From Trematomus loennbergii (taxonomy: Eukaryota > Chordata > Actinopteri > Perciformes > Nototheniidae), in assembly GCA_012861695.1 (NCBI GenBank), contig JAAOOA010001141.1, positions 1 to 64,000 on the forward strand: 64,000 bases of DNA, written 5' to 3'. Of this stretch, positions 45,937 to 57,892 are shown piece by piece. The notes beneath the pieces were generated by a model. That model was not told the DNA's origin, did not search any database, and worked only from the letters and a program-made list of their open reading frames with translations. The first letter of the stretch is position 1, and every line of letters begins with the position of its first letter. The translations under genes and the position numbers were made by a program.

Positions 45937-47225
45937 AGTTTCCCGCAGACTTTCCTCCTCGACCTGTTACGCAGGTAAACATTTGTATTAACAATCAAAC
46001 CATTGACCAGGGTGTGTTAATAGACTCAGGGGCTGACGAAAGTCTTATGGACTGGGGCGTAGTAAATCAGCTAGAAATAAAGACTGTTCCGCTATCTCAT
46101 CCTATTAATGCCAGTGCCTTAGACGGCCGCTTGTTGTTCACAGTTACCCATTGCACTGAGCCCATTCAGATTACTGTGAATAAGGACCATACCGAGAGCA
46201 TGCAATTCCATATTTTTGAGTCGGCTCAGCACCCGATTATATTGGGGTTTCCATGGCTAAAGATCCACAATCCTCACATTGACTGGCGTTCAGGGAAAAT
46301 TAAAGAATGGGGAGAGGATTGTATGGGCAGGTGTAAACTTTCACAACCTGTTAATGCACCAACAGACTCTCGTAAAATCATTATAGATCACCCCGACTAT
46401 CCTGATCTACAGAAGGTACCTTCCTGTTACCATGATTTAAAGGAAGCCTTTAACAAATCCAAAGCCATGTCGCTACCTCCTCACCGAGATTTTGACTGTC
46501 CCATTGATCTCTTACCGGGAGCCCCCATTCCCAAGGGGAAACTTTATTCGATTTCGAGACCTGAGAGAGCAGCAATGGACGAATACATTTCCTCTTCACT
46601 CAAATCAGGAATTATCCGTCCTTCATCTTCTCCAGCCGGAGCGGGATTTTTCTTTGTGGGAAAGAAAGACGGGTCTCTGAGACCTTGCATAGACTACAGT
46701 CCACTAAATGACATTACGGTGAAGAACCGCTATCCTCTGCCACTCATGACATCTGCCTTTGAACTACTTCAAACTGCCAAAATATTCACCAAGTTAGATT
46801 TAAGAAATGCATATCACTTGGTTAGAATAAGAAAAGGGGATGAGTGGAAGACAGGATTCAACACTCAGAGTGGTCACTATGAGTATCTAGTAATGCCTTT
46901 TGGACTATGCAATGCACCGGCTGTGTTTCAAGCTCTTGTGAATGAGGTTTTACGGGAATTTTTGAATATTTCAGTGTTTGTGTATCTGGATGATATTCTG
47001 ATTTTCTCCCCAGACACTAAGTCTCATGTTAACCATGTCCGTCAGGTTTTGCAGAAACTGCTAGAGAATCAGTTATATGTCAAGGCAGAGAAGTGTGAGT
47101 TCCACACAAAAGAGGTATCCTTCTTAGGATACATAATCTCACCTAATCATATGCAAATGGATCCTGCTAAAATCAGTGCAGTATCCCAGTGGCCTACTCC
47201 AGGAAGAAGGTCCAACAGTTTCTAG
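45898..47225 (+). CDS. Pol, protease and reverse-transcriptase part
   Basis: Open in the -1 frame relative to gag. Protease active-site motif DSGAD is near nt 46,023; RT follows with the [18 protein letters not shown] segment, [12 protein letters not shown], and the catalytic YLDD at nt 46,983-46,994, then FLGYIIS. The frame ends at a stop at about 47,223; the homologous sequence continues one frame over from about 47,190, so a small indel broke the polyprotein there. The frame also extends upstream of 45,898 behind gag, without family similarity. Confidence 0.88.
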
Positions 47226-47560
47226 GGTTTGCTAACTTCTATAGGAAGTTTATTAGGAATTTCAGTTCTGTTGCTGCCCCTCTACATGTTCTGACTTCTC
47301 CTAAGGTTCCTTTCAAGTGGACTCCCCAGGCGGACTTCGCTTTCCAACGTCTCAGAGAGAGATTCACATCAGCCCCCATACTCACCATTCCAGATCCCCA
47401 GCGCCAGTTTATGGTCGAGGTTGATGCTTCCAATGAGGGAATTGGAGGAGTACTGTCTCAACGTTCTGCAGAAGACAACAAGATGCATCCATGTGCTTAC
47501 CTGTCGCGGAAACTGACACGGCAGGATTTCCTTCATCCAGAGGCAAGACTACGGTCTTAA
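47190..47560 (+). pseudogene. Pol remnant: RT thumb and start of RNase H
   Basis: Encodes [12 protein letters not shown] and the start of the RNase H domain ([18 protein letters not shown], with the first catalytic Asp) and then ends abruptly. The rest of RNase H, the connection and the HHCC finger of integrase are missing: at about 47,525-47,545 the sequence jumps to integrase-core coding in another frame. This is an internal deletion, probably over 1 kb by comparison with usual family length. Confidence 0.85.
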
Positions 47561-48270
47561 CAGTGGTGGATCGATTTTCAAAGATGGCTCACTTCATCCC
47601 ATTGACCAAGCTTCCCTCTGCCAAAGTCACCGCAGAGGTCATGATGAATCACATATTCAGGATCCATGGATTCCCTGATGACATTGTTTCCGACAGGGGT
47701 CCACAATTCATTTCCGTTTTCTGGAAGGAGTTTTGTCGACTCATAGTTGCCACCGTCAGCTTGTCATCAGGATATCATCCTCAGTCAAATGGACAGTCGG
47801 AGCGTCTGAACCAGGAACTAGAGACTACGCTACGTTGTCTCGTCTCCCGGAACCAGACTACCTGGAGTGACCACCTCACATGGGTCGAGTTTGCCCACAA
47901 TACTCTTCCTACGGCAGCCACAGGTGTCTCTCCATTCCATTGTGTCAATGGTTTCCAGCCTCCATTTTTCCCTAACAACGAGGAAGAGGTGAGGGTTCCA
48001 TCGGCTCATGCCATGATCAGACGTTGTCGACGAGTTTGGGCTGGTGCTCGCCAGGCTCTTCTCCGAAGTTCAGCTCGGATGAAGGCTGTTGCAGACGTCC
48101 ATCGCAGGGTCGCTCCCTCCTACAGACCAGGCCAAAATGTTTGGCTTTCCACTAAGGACTTACCACTCCATGTCGCCTCAAGGAAACTGGCTCCGAGATT
48201 TGTGGGTCCTTTCCGGTGTCCAGAGTCATCAACCCGGTGTCTGTACGCTTGCAACTCCCCAGAACTATGA
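47540..48270 (+). pseudogene. Integrase core remnant
   Basis: Contains the D,D,E integrase signature: [11 protein letters not shown] (Asp at nt 47,569-47,571), [11 protein letters not shown] and [16 protein letters not shown]. The N-terminal zinc finger is lost through the deletion. The frame shifts near 48,220-48,270 into the chromodomain part. Confidence 0.87.
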
Positions 48271-48545
48271 GAGTACATCCGACGTTTCACGTCAGTAAAA
48301 TCAAGCCGGTGTGTGAGAGCACACTTGTTCCCGCCTCCAAGCCCCCTCCACCGCCCGAGTTCTTTGAAGGGGGTGAGGTTTACAAGGTCCGTAAGCTACT
48401 AGAGGTCCGTAATAGGGGAGGGGGAAGCAATTCCTGGTAGACTGGAAGGGTTACGGTCCTGAGGCTAGAAGCTGGGTAGCTGCGTCATTTATCGTAGACA
48501 AGACGCTTATCCACGATTTTTACAATCAGCCTGGGCCATCAGGAG
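48216..48545 (+). pseudogene. Integrase C-terminal chromodomain remnant
   Basis: Encodes VHPTFHVSKIKP, a linker rich in proline, then a chromodomain ([20 protein letters not shown] in the next frame after an indel near 48,420). Chromodomains direct integration to particular chromatin in this clade. Confidence 0.8.
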
Positions 48546-48553
48546 TTGGCCCT

Positions 48554-48566
48554 AGAGGGGGGGTAC
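48554..48566 (+). promoter_or_regulatory. Polypurine tract
   Basis: Purine-rich 'agagggggggta' directly precedes the 3' LTR, the normal site of plus-strand priming. Confidence 0.75.
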
Positions 48567-48999
48567 TGTTGTGCACCGACAGAAATGCTAGAGAGATGCA
48601 TGTTATTTACGTTTGCTTTCTCTCATTCCAGGCTTCCTGATTATTTTCACCTGTGTCTCCTGTGCTCATCAATGTCAGCCCCGCCCCTGATTGGTCCCAC
48701 CTGTGTCTAGTTACCCTGTGCTTATATTCCCTGTCTCCCAAGTGTTCTTTGTCAGTTCGTATTGTCTCTTGCTATGGTCAGGTCTATGCTCTTTGTGCTC
48801 TTGTAAAGTTTGATTCCTCACTACGTGAGCGCTTTCATTTTGTTCCTCTATTTTTTGTCATCTCGGTTAGAGATTTGATAGTTACCTTTTTTGTTGTTCA
48901 TTGCTGTATTTGGAAAATAAAGTATCTTACAAGTACTTTACCTCTGTCTCCCGGGTCGTGCAATTGGGTCCTACATCCTAAGTGTCTGAGTTCGTAACA
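48567..48999 (+). repeat. 3' LTR
   Basis: 433 bp, same sequence as the 5' LTR apart from three homopolymer indels; followed directly by the GTCAG target duplication. Confidence 0.95.
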
Positions 49000-49012
49000 G
49001 TCAGCCGTCAGC

Positions 49013-49791
49013 CATGGGCAGCGCCAGGATTTTTTTGCTGCAGTAGCTTACAGTAGCAGTTGCTATATGACAGCACGGCATTGCTAGTTAATTTTAAATA
49101 TATAAATAAACAAACAATACCAGTGGGCCAAACACGAGCCTGTTCATATTGTAGCGTTCACAGATCACTCGAGCCTTCAATGTCGAAAACGTTCTCTTTA
49201 TTTTCTGGTATTGACGGCCACAGCCACGCCTTACAGAACCAATCAATAGTATAAACACTCATTATGACTTTTCCCCACACTCGAAGACAACTCCTACCGT
49301 CTCGTACTCCCTCCACACACACCGGAAAACGCACACACACACCTGGAAGGGGCGGTCTCTCCCTAACTCCCACCAACAACATTGCCTAAATAACTTTACA
49401 AATGTACTAAACTGTGCACATCTGATAACTGAAATAACTATTAACTTGGACACGCTACAATATTATTATTATAATTAATTTGAACACTGTTTCTGTGCTC
49501 CTACAATACTTTTGTATAAAAATGCACACACACACACACACACATGGATAGCAGGGTTGTCCCTTGGAGATCGCAATCATTCCATTTTCGATCTGTGTTC
49601 ACATACTGAGAATTATAACAACATTAGCCAAGTAACAGTTTGCGCTTTAACTTACAACGACCCCTGATGGATCTCGCGAGAATGTATGTATATATAGATA
49701 CATTTTCATAACAAAACAATGGGGTTGCTAAGCCGTTGCTAGGCCAATTGTTGGAGTTGCTATAGCAAGCTACCCCCTGGCGCCGCCCCTG
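49013..49791. mobile_element. hAT element next to the LTR retrotransposon
   Basis: Left end catgggcagcgccagg and right end ggcgccgcccctg are inverted repeats; 8-bp duplication ccgtcagc is perfect (49,005-49,012 and 49,792-49,799). It landed in exon 3 of SAMHD1-like copy 2 only 8 bp from the LTR element's target site. No transposase. Confidence 0.9.
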
Positions 49792-50240
49792 CCGTCAGCC
49801 TGAGCTCCCTCTCGTGGGAATGGGAGGGCTGCAGCCAGGTCCTCTATCAACTGAGGTATCTCCTCCTTAAGTAGGAAGGACAAAGGTTGAGAAGTGAGAG
49901 ATGAAATGCATTTGCAGTTATTTCCATCGTGATAACGCACAGTAAGAGGAGGACCACATTAAGCAGGTAAATACAAATAAATTATCTTTGTTTCTCGGTT
50001 TTGGCTCTCTATCCAAACTCAAACTAAAGATTTGCTCTCACCCGACAACAGGCCTTTTAAAATATTGTATTAGAATGTATTCTTGATGTTAACCTTTACA
50101 GTGTATTGGAAACATAGAGTGTTTGCAAAAGGATAATGTAAGCTTGCCCAGTTGCTGTCAGGGGTCTGTGTGGCAGTTTATTAAACGTTTATTGCTTCAT
50201 AATTTCTCTGTAATCTCTCATTTTGAATGTCAGTTTAGCA

Positions 50241-51009
50241 CAAGGGTGGGGAACCTTTTTCCTCTCAAGGGCCATTTCAATTTTTTTAACATTCTCCGAG
50301 GGCCGTACCAATTATTGACCTCTGCTTAAAAATACTAAAATCACAGCCCATTCATTTCGCCTTTCTTTCATGCTGTGCAAAGAAAAAGCAACCTCTTAAT
50401 CCAGATATTTTACCATGACTCACGTATGCATGCACGTGCACGGTTGTGGCATGACCACCACAACAGAAATATATGGACACAAGATTTGTGCAATTTAGTT
50501 TCCTATCCATGTGAACATGATTTAAGTGGGGGGGGGACCTAACCTCCTCTTGGGGGTCCGGAGGCATGCTCCCCGGGAGGATTTTTTTTTTTTAAATGTG
50601 AAGTTAAAATGAAGTTAAAAGCATCAATCTGGTGCACTTTGAGAGCAAAATTAGGAGCTCATGGATACATCTCTCAACACCCACATGAAACAGAACTGTA
50701 AGCAGATTTATTTGTCTATAAGGATATTTTACAAATCACTCCCCTTTCAAACTGTATTCTTGTTTATTAATAACAACTTTCTTTTACTGTCATATAGTAT
50801 TTTATACCTGTTTACTTTATTTCTTATTTTTTTATAACTATAATCAGGGGTTAAATTGGGCCGGGGCTGTCCGGGGCTCAGCCCCGGCACATAGGACGAT
50901 GCTCTGACGTCATCACCCTCGCTCATTTGTCATTTGTTTAAGCCATATGTTAAAACATCTCTCGTTCTTAATATATAATATATTTAGGGTCGATAGTGTT
51001 GACTTTACT
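50241..51009. mobile_element. hAT-like repeats of unclear extent
   Basis: Begins 'caagggtggggaaccttttt', like the left end of a hAT family, exactly where homology to SAMHD1-like intron 2 stops. A second start-like sequence, 'caggggttaaattgggccgg', is at about 50,846 with a ccggggct/agccccgg hairpin. No right ends found. Confidence 0.5.
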
Positions 51010-51013
51010 TTAA

Positions 51014-52180
51014 CCTGTTAAGCCCGAGAGACCCCGGTACCGGGGCACTGCCACAACATCTTGCAGGAAACAGTGTCTGAGGGCATGTTCATTTAATAAA
51101 ACTATGAATGTTTTATATCCATGTAGCGGGAAGAAACTCATCTAACTGATCATTTTTTTTTTTTTTCAAAAGAAAACCCACAATGCTAACACTGAGCCTC
51201 TGAATTAGCAACGAGCGAAAAATGCTACTGTAACACCTTACTGCACCGAAAAATCACTCACAAAACCTTATTATTTATCTTTTCACCACATCCAACACAT
51301 CCTTTCACATCGTGAGGTGACACAGAATCGATTGACACCGACATTATCACTGAATTATACGTATTTGCGACGTTATAAGCAAAAACGGACATCAAAACAG
51401 GTGACGCTAGGTAGCTAAAAATGCTAACATTTTTACCTTGGCTCTGTAGTCTCTCCAAAGTGGTCTTCAATGTCATTAAAACGATAAAAACGCTGCTGAA
51501 GTTAATCCATAGGTTAATCTAATGTGTCTGTGTCCCTTTGAAATGATTTCTGATAATCCAAAAGCATTAAAACTGCTTTTCCGTTTCCAGATGTCAAAGC
51601 TAGAGATAGGTTCACTCTGATGGAAAATTACATGCGCGAAGCCCCACCTTTTCTCTTCACAACGTGTGTGTGTGGGGGACTCCCCCTTCGATTCTATTGG
51701 CGCTAACGGTCAGAAAGAGGTGTCAACCATCAAAATCGAGCAAGGGGGGCCAGAGATATGGAAATCCACCCAAATGACCCCAGAAGTGGTTTCTTTTTGC
51801 TAAATCTCTCTAAAAAGGTCAAATGTCACTTGGTTTGCATCAATCTTGATACAGGGTACTTATTATATGTTGTACTTTGGATTCCTAAAGCTTTTAGTCT
51901 ACTAACCCATCATCCAAGGGTGGTTTTCACTATAAGTAAAAAAGAACTTTTGGACGGACACTATAATATATATTTTTTTACTATGTAAAATCTGAATTTT
52001 CTTTAAAATAAAAACATCTATATTGATTCTGACTTTTCTACATTCAACTCACAGGTTTATCATTACTTTGAGAAAAAAGATTATTAATTTAACCCTTATA
52101 GAAGGGAAGATATGGTCATTTGTTCTGGGAATGTCATTTTCGAGCCTGAGACCTGAAAAACAGGCTCAGGGCTTAACAGG
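51014..52180. mobile_element. Complete TTAA-flanked piggyBac-type MITE
   Basis: Termini cctgttaagccc and gggcttaacagg are perfect inverted repeats, flanked by TTAA at 51,010-51,013 and 52,181-52,184. 1167 bp, no transposase. It serves as the reference for the broken relatives at 18,592-21,606. Confidence 0.92.
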
Positions 52181-52184
52181 TTAA

Positions 52185-53085
52185 AATAGCAGATCTCTGT
52201 GACAGGATATAGTTTTTCCGCTTAGTTAACGTGTGTCTCTGCTCAGATCAGGAGCTGCAGCACCGTGGCTCCTTCGTGCAGAGAGTCTGCAGCGGTGTGT
52301 GTGTGTGTGTGTGTGTGTGTGCCACAATATACATTGTGTATATCCAAGGAATACACAATAGAATATATAAAAAATAAATGAAAAATCTCTACCAAAGACC
52401 AATACACTACAAAAACAGAAACGTATTGACATAGGTAATATACATCAAAAAGGCTTCAATTGTATTCAGTATTGTATGAACATGTTTTAATTGGGGTGTG
52501 GACGTCACATCCTCTAGGGGGGTCCGGGGGTATGCCCCCCCGGGAAGAAATGTTTGAAAATTGAAAGTAAAATGCTTCAATCTGGTGCACTTTGAGCACA
52601 CAATTACTAGAGACTAGATCTAGGGGGTACAACTCTAAACACCCATATGAAAAAGATCGGTTTACATTTTAATAACCAAATATGTGAACATAACCAATAA
52701 CATACCACAGCCAATAACAAATAAATGTAACTTATTTTATTTTTGTTGTTCATTCATATCTTATTTTACCTAGTTAACATTTATTCATGCATATTTTTGT
52801 ATCTCTCAAGTTTTAAACGATATTTTTGGTTTACTGTCCTATAGTATACATTGAAATGATTTCAAACCTGTTTATCCCAATAATTATAAAGGACTGCCTT
52901 GGAAATATTTGTTTACATAAATTGCATTTATCTCTCTCGCTCGATCCCACGCCCACTTTGGCTGTGAGCTGCGGACGGCTGATAAGCCAACACCCCCCAC
53001 TTTCATCACTTACAGCGCCCATCGTACAGGGCAAATGAAAAGTGTAACCGGGGTGAAAAGGGTGTTACATTTACTTAATTTAGTG
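52185..53085. other. Repeat-derived stretch without genes
   Basis: Contains a short GT run at about 52,293-52,321 and a GC hairpin 'ggtccgggggtatgcccccc' near 52,520, a variant of one near 50,550, so both may come from one element split by the piggyBac-type MITE. Confidence 0.4.
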
Positions 53086-54230
53086 GGAATGCTGATACAG
53101 CATTCCAACTATATGTTATGCTACGGACAAAATTCTTCTTATTATTCCATCCAATTATTTTGGCCCTCTTCTCCTCCCACATTCAACATCGCATAAACTC
53201 CGTTCAAACATCAAAACGTTCAGCTCGGTCGGGAATCGATGGCTATTACTTTTATCATTCCTAACTTTCATAATTCCAGAGATACATCCCATAATACATC
53301 CCATTTTTAACCATTGAAGTCAATGGAGAAATTCTTCAGACTTCAACAAATCTTCATGCGACTTCAACTGCTTAAATGTTATACATCTTTCTGACATTAT
53401 TCGTTTAACATAACTTTTAAATCTGATTCTTACTTTTAGAGATATTAAACATTGTTCAGACCTTGGTAAAGAGGTTTTCTTCAGATTTTAACATTAACTA
53501 GAGTGCGTGATGTCACAGCTAGAGTGGAGGAAATCTTGAAATTTGCCTTCATATTTTTTTTTAAACTGCCATAATTCCCAAACCCTACATTCCTGAGACA
53601 TCATTTTCATGACAAACGTAGGAAAATATCTTGTAGCTTGAAAAATGACAAATAATTAAGCAAAAATAATTAGACAAAATGCCTCTTGAGGGCATGAAGT
53701 GACAAAAACGTTCAACATGCCTCCATTAAAGCCCATTGTAATTTCAGGCTGATATTTCCTCACGGTAGCAGCCGCACACCTTTAGTTAAACTGCCAAAAA
53801 GGCCACATTATTAACCCGAAAGTACACAAAAATTACACTTCAGATACTCAACTTCCTTGACATGCTTCACGTTTTGAAATTTCACAGATATCTGTAACGG
53901 TTCACGAAACAAAGCGTTCACATGTAAGAGGTTTATCTCTCATTCAGAACAATGGAAACCTTTGATCTCTGCACACCTCGTTAGCTCAAATATAAACACC
54001 TGTGTCATGGAACACGATGATGTCATAACACACAGGTGTTCGTATTTGAGCTAAGGACGTGGTCACTGGAGTTTAACAGACTGTCTGAGCCTATTATTTT
54101 CTGTCTGATGGAGACTTCATACTGACTTCAACATGTTCCACCTATTTTATACATTATTGGTGACACACAGCTGTTGTCGTTAGCTCAAATATAAACACCT
54201 GTGTCATGGAACACGATGATGTCACATTGA
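53086..54230. repeat. Left part of a teleost repeat with terminal hairpin
   Basis: 53,086-53,106 is a hairpin (ggaatgctg, loop ata, cagcattcc). Downstream is a long imperfect inverted repeat: 53,981-54,005 pairs with 54,030-54,054 (25 bp, two mismatches), and its left arm recurs at about 54,180. No coding region. It leads directly into the 295-bp array and is probably part of the same element. Confidence 0.65.
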
Positions 54231-57200
54231 CAGGTTTGGTAACGATGCAGCAATCAACGCATCTAAGCGTATTATGGGGTGTCATCAAATGCCGTTGCCA
54301 TGGCGACAGACCACTCGCCATGAAGCACGATGTCGCTGTAAGCAGGGCTCGAGCTTAAGGACGCCCCGTCGTCCCGGGGCCGAAAAAAATCGGGTCGGGG
54401 AGGATACAAATTAATTTTGGGACGAATTTGGGACGAGAGTTAAAATAAAAATACCCTGCTAACTCTCCTACGAACGGCGATGAAAATGAAACTGACTGCA
54501 CGTTTTGTGTAGCACACAGTTATTAAACCTCCTTGTCAACATAAACACACACAAAGCATTTAGCAACCTGCGAAATACACACACACACACAGTACGTAGC
54601 TACAGCTGTCAGCCAGCCGCGCGGCACAGCTGTGATGTAACTACCATTTTTTACCCCGGAGCGGTGCGGAGAAACGAAACTTAACTTATGAAGCAGCTTT
54701 TGACGGCGCGCTATGCATGGGGCACCCTAGAGGGGGTTTCCAGACATGTCATTGCAGCTGAGATGAGAACTCTCCATCGCATTTAGTCCTTAGCAATATG
54801 CTGCGCCTCTCCCCATGTAGGGATGGGTACCGAGCCCCGGTATTAAAACGGGAATTATTAAAGACAGTGGTACCAACAGTGGTCTTTTTATCGGTACTGG
54901 AGACATTTAAAACATATATGTCATATGTATTATTGCTACATGAACATTATATTGCAGTTTTAGTTTCGCCAACTCCTTTTGTAATATGCAATAAGACTAC
55001 AAAATGCGTCTATTATGTATTTTCGATCTTATTTTCGATTTTTCCAATCCAGACGAGAGAGCTCTCTCCCCCGTCTGTGTGCGAGGGGGGGCGGGGCAGT
55101 TTGTAAAGGTCTCCTGACTGTGTTACAGACTGTCATCCTGGTTAGTGGTTACTCTGGGTTCTGTCTTCTGTCTTCAGGACAGAGTGTTGGATTTTTTTGT
55201 TAATCGGATGGAACTTGATTGGATTCAATATTAGAGTAACTTTCTCGCTTGTGTGTTTTTTTAAATATATTTGGCCTTTGTTTATGTGTTTGACTGATTT
55301 ACTCAAATAAAAAGGTTGATGAATTATCATCTAATGATTTGTATGATGTTTTATTTATGTTAAAGGTCACTTTGAATGATTTTAACTAATGATAATGTAG
55401 AAAAACAAATATTTTAAATTCGGGACGGTCCACATTAATTTCGGGACGGCTTAGATTGTATTTCGGGACGTTTCCGGGAGGATGGTGAAAAAGTTAGTCG
55501 AGAGCCCTGGCTGTAAGTCCAATGGACACGGCCCGATCGTCCCCCAAACTTCGCTTGTATATCACCGGTCCAGCCCTCAACAGCTCTAGGTCAATTATGG
55601 GGTTTCTTCAAATGCCGTTGCCATGGCAACACAATGCTCGCCATGAAACACGGTTTTCTCATAACTTCAGTGAAAATGCTCCAAACGGCCCAAAACTCCA
55701 CAGGTTTGGTAACGATGCAGCCATCAACGCATCTAAGCGTATTATGGGGTGTCATCAAATGCCGTTGCCATGGCGACAGACCACTCGCCATGAAGCATGA
55801 TGTCGCTGTAAGTCCAATGGACACGGTCCGATCGTCCCCCAAACTTCGCTTGTATATCACCGGTCCAGCCCTCAACAGCTCTACGTCAATTATGGGGTTT
55901 CTTCAAATGCTGTTGCCATGGCAACACAAGGCTCGCCATGAAACACGGTTTTCTCATAACTTCAGTGAAAATGCTCCAAACGGCCCAAACCTTCACAGGT
56001 TTGGTAACGATGCAGCCATCAACGCATCTAAGCGTATTTTGGGGTGTCATCAAATGCCGTTGCCATGGCGACAGACCACTCGCCATGAAGCATGATGTCG
56101 CTGTAAGTCCAATGGACACGGTCCGATCGTCCCCCAATCTTCACTTGTATATCACCGGTCCATGCCTGAACAGCTCTACGTCAATTATGGGGTTTCTTCA
56201 AATGCCGTTGCCATGGCAACACAATGCTCGCCATGAAACACGGTTTTCTCATAACTTCAGTGAAAATGCTCCAAACGGCCCAAAACTCCACAGGTTTGGT
56301 AACGATGCAGCCATCAACGCATCTAAGCGTATTATGGGGTGTCATCAAATGCCGTTGCCATGGAGACAGACCACTCGCCATGAAGCACGATGTCGCTGTA
56401 AGTCCAATGGACACGGTCCGATCGCCCCCAAACTTCGCTTGTATATCACCGGTCCAGCCCTCAACAGCTCTACGTCAATTATGGGGTTTCTTCAAATGCT
56501 GTTGCCATGGCAACACAAGGCTCGCCATGAAACACGGTTTTCTCATAACTTCAGTGAAAATGCTCCAAACGGCCCAAACCTTCACAGGTTTGGTAACGAT
56601 GCAGCCATCAACGCATCTAAGCGTATTATGGGGTGTCATCAAATGCCGTTGCCATGGAGACAGACCACTCGCCATGAAGCACGATGTCGCTGTAAGTCCA
56701 ATGGACACGGTCCGATCGTCCCCCAATCTTCACTTGTATATCACCGGTCCATGCCTCAACAGCTCTACGTCAATTATGGGGTTTCTTCAAATGCCGTTGC
56801 CATGGCAACACAATGCTCGCCATGAAACACGGTTTTCTCATAACTTCAGTGCAAATGCTCCAAACGGCCCAAAACTCCACAGATTTGGTAACGATGCAGC
56901 CATCAACGCATCTAAGCGTATTATGGGGTGTCATCAAATGCCGTTGCCATGGAGACAGACCACTCGCCATGAAGCACGATGTCGCTGTAAGTCCAATGGA
57001 CACGGTCCGATCGCCCCCAAACTTCGCTTGTATATCACCGGTCCAGCCCTCAACAGCTCTACGTCAATTATGGGGTTTCTTCAAATGCTGTTGCCATGGC
57101 AACACAAGGCTCGCCATGAAACATGGTTTTCTCATAACTTCAGTGAAAATGCTCCAAACGGCCCAAACCTTCACAGGTTTGGTAACGATGCAGCCATCAA

Positions 57201-57555
57201 CGCATCTAAGCGTATTATGGGGTCTCATCAAATGTCGTTGCCATGGCGACAGACCACTCGCCATGAAGCACGATGTCGCTGTAAGTCCAATGGACACGGT
57301 CCGATCGTCCCCAATCTTCACTTGTATATCACCGGTCCATGCCTCAACAGCTCTACGTCAATTATGGGGTTTCTTCAAATGCCATTGCCATGGCAACACA
57401 ATGCTCGCCATGAAACACGGTTTCTCATAACTTCAGTGAAAATGTTCCAAACGGCCCAAAACTTCACAGGTTTGGTAACGATGCAGCCATCAACGCATCT
57501 AAGCGTATTATGGGGTGTCATCAAATGCCGTTGCCATGGCGACAGATCATTCACC
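54231..57555. repeat. 295-bp dimeric tandem array with X-box-like palindromes
   Basis: The anchor caggtttggtaacgatgcag starts at 54,231, 55,701, 55,996, 56,291, 56,585, 56,880 (one mismatch), 57,174 and 57,467, a period of 293-295 bp once the inserted hAT (54,343-55,509) is removed. Each unit is two diverged halves of about 147 bp. One half carries the perfect palindrome gttgccatggcaac at 55,617, 55,912, 56,207, 56,501, 56,796 and 57,090 (a one-base variant in the last unit); the other carries gttgccatggcgac or gttgccatggagac. Long frames through the array are by-products. Confidence 0.93.
54343..55509. mobile_element. hAT element inserted in the 295-bp array
   Basis: Left end cagggctcgagct and right end gtcgagagccctg are inverted repeats; the duplication gctgtaag is perfect (54,335-54,342 and 55,510-55,517) and occurs unfilled in every other array unit. 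1167 bp; no transposase ORF. Confidence 0.92.
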
Positions 57556-57892
57556 ATTAAGTTAGTTCAAAAGTTTGCAGTTCAAATATTCTGCTGCTTT
57601 TCCAAGCCTTTTTACTTTCTTTTCTTCACTCATCACACATTCAAGCCCCCAGTGTTCATGTATAATTTAAATCTAAATTCTTCACTTTCTTCTTACACAT
57701 TACATTTCAGCATAGCAGTTTAGCGTCAGCTTTTCAGCATAAAGCATTCCCACTAGCAATTTCTTCAGGAATTGCATTCTCTAGTTTAATTTGTTATCAC
57801 AATTACTAATGTCATGTTTTTTTTTTTATTCTTGAAGAGAATGTATTTTTTTCTGGCATTCTTCCAGGATTAACAAAATAAGAATAACAATA
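57556..57892. other. AT-rich spacer
   Basis: Nothing recognised; includes a T run at about 57,820. Confidence 0.35.

Larger units (their letters stand above)
44406..48999 (+). mobile_element. Ty3 (sushi/Tf1-type) LTR retrotransposon, defective
   Basis: A 4.6-kb element with 432/433-bp LTRs (tgtt...aaca), a 5-bp target duplication, a self-priming-type primer site, gag with a CCHC knuckle, a -1 frameshift signal, protease, RT, part of RNase H, part of integrase and a chromodomain. The chromodomain and gag style place it with vertebrate chromoviruses of the Tf1/sushi group. An internal deletion removes most of RNase H and the integrase N-terminus, and further frameshifts occur near 47,200, 48,230 and 48,420, so it is not autonomous. 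It lies in exon 3 of SAMHD1-like copy 2. Confidence 0.95.
38336..50240 (-). pseudogene. SAMHD1-like pseudogene segment, inverted and shredded (copy 2)
   Basis: Reverse-complement matches to copy 1: 3' UTR/intron at 38,336-38,416 and 39,138-39,420; exon 5 at about 39,440-39,560; intron 4 and the end of exon 4 to 39,701; the rest of exon 4 at 42,523-42,592; intron 3 at 44,298-44,370; the end of exon 3 to 44,405 and at 49,000-49,012; the body of exon 3 at 49,792-49,866; intron 2 to 50,240. The homologous span in copy 1 is about 1.25 kb. The gaps are all transposon insertions with readable ends. Both copies share the 'tggaagctgcc' one-base shift in exon 5, so the frame was probably broken before duplication. 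It cannot encode a protein. Confidence 0.85.

Noticed and set aside
55634..57723. Plus-strand ORFs of 150 to 499 residues
   Set aside because: Frames run through the 295-bp array because of repeat phase; the frame changes between units and low-divergence repeats explain it fully.
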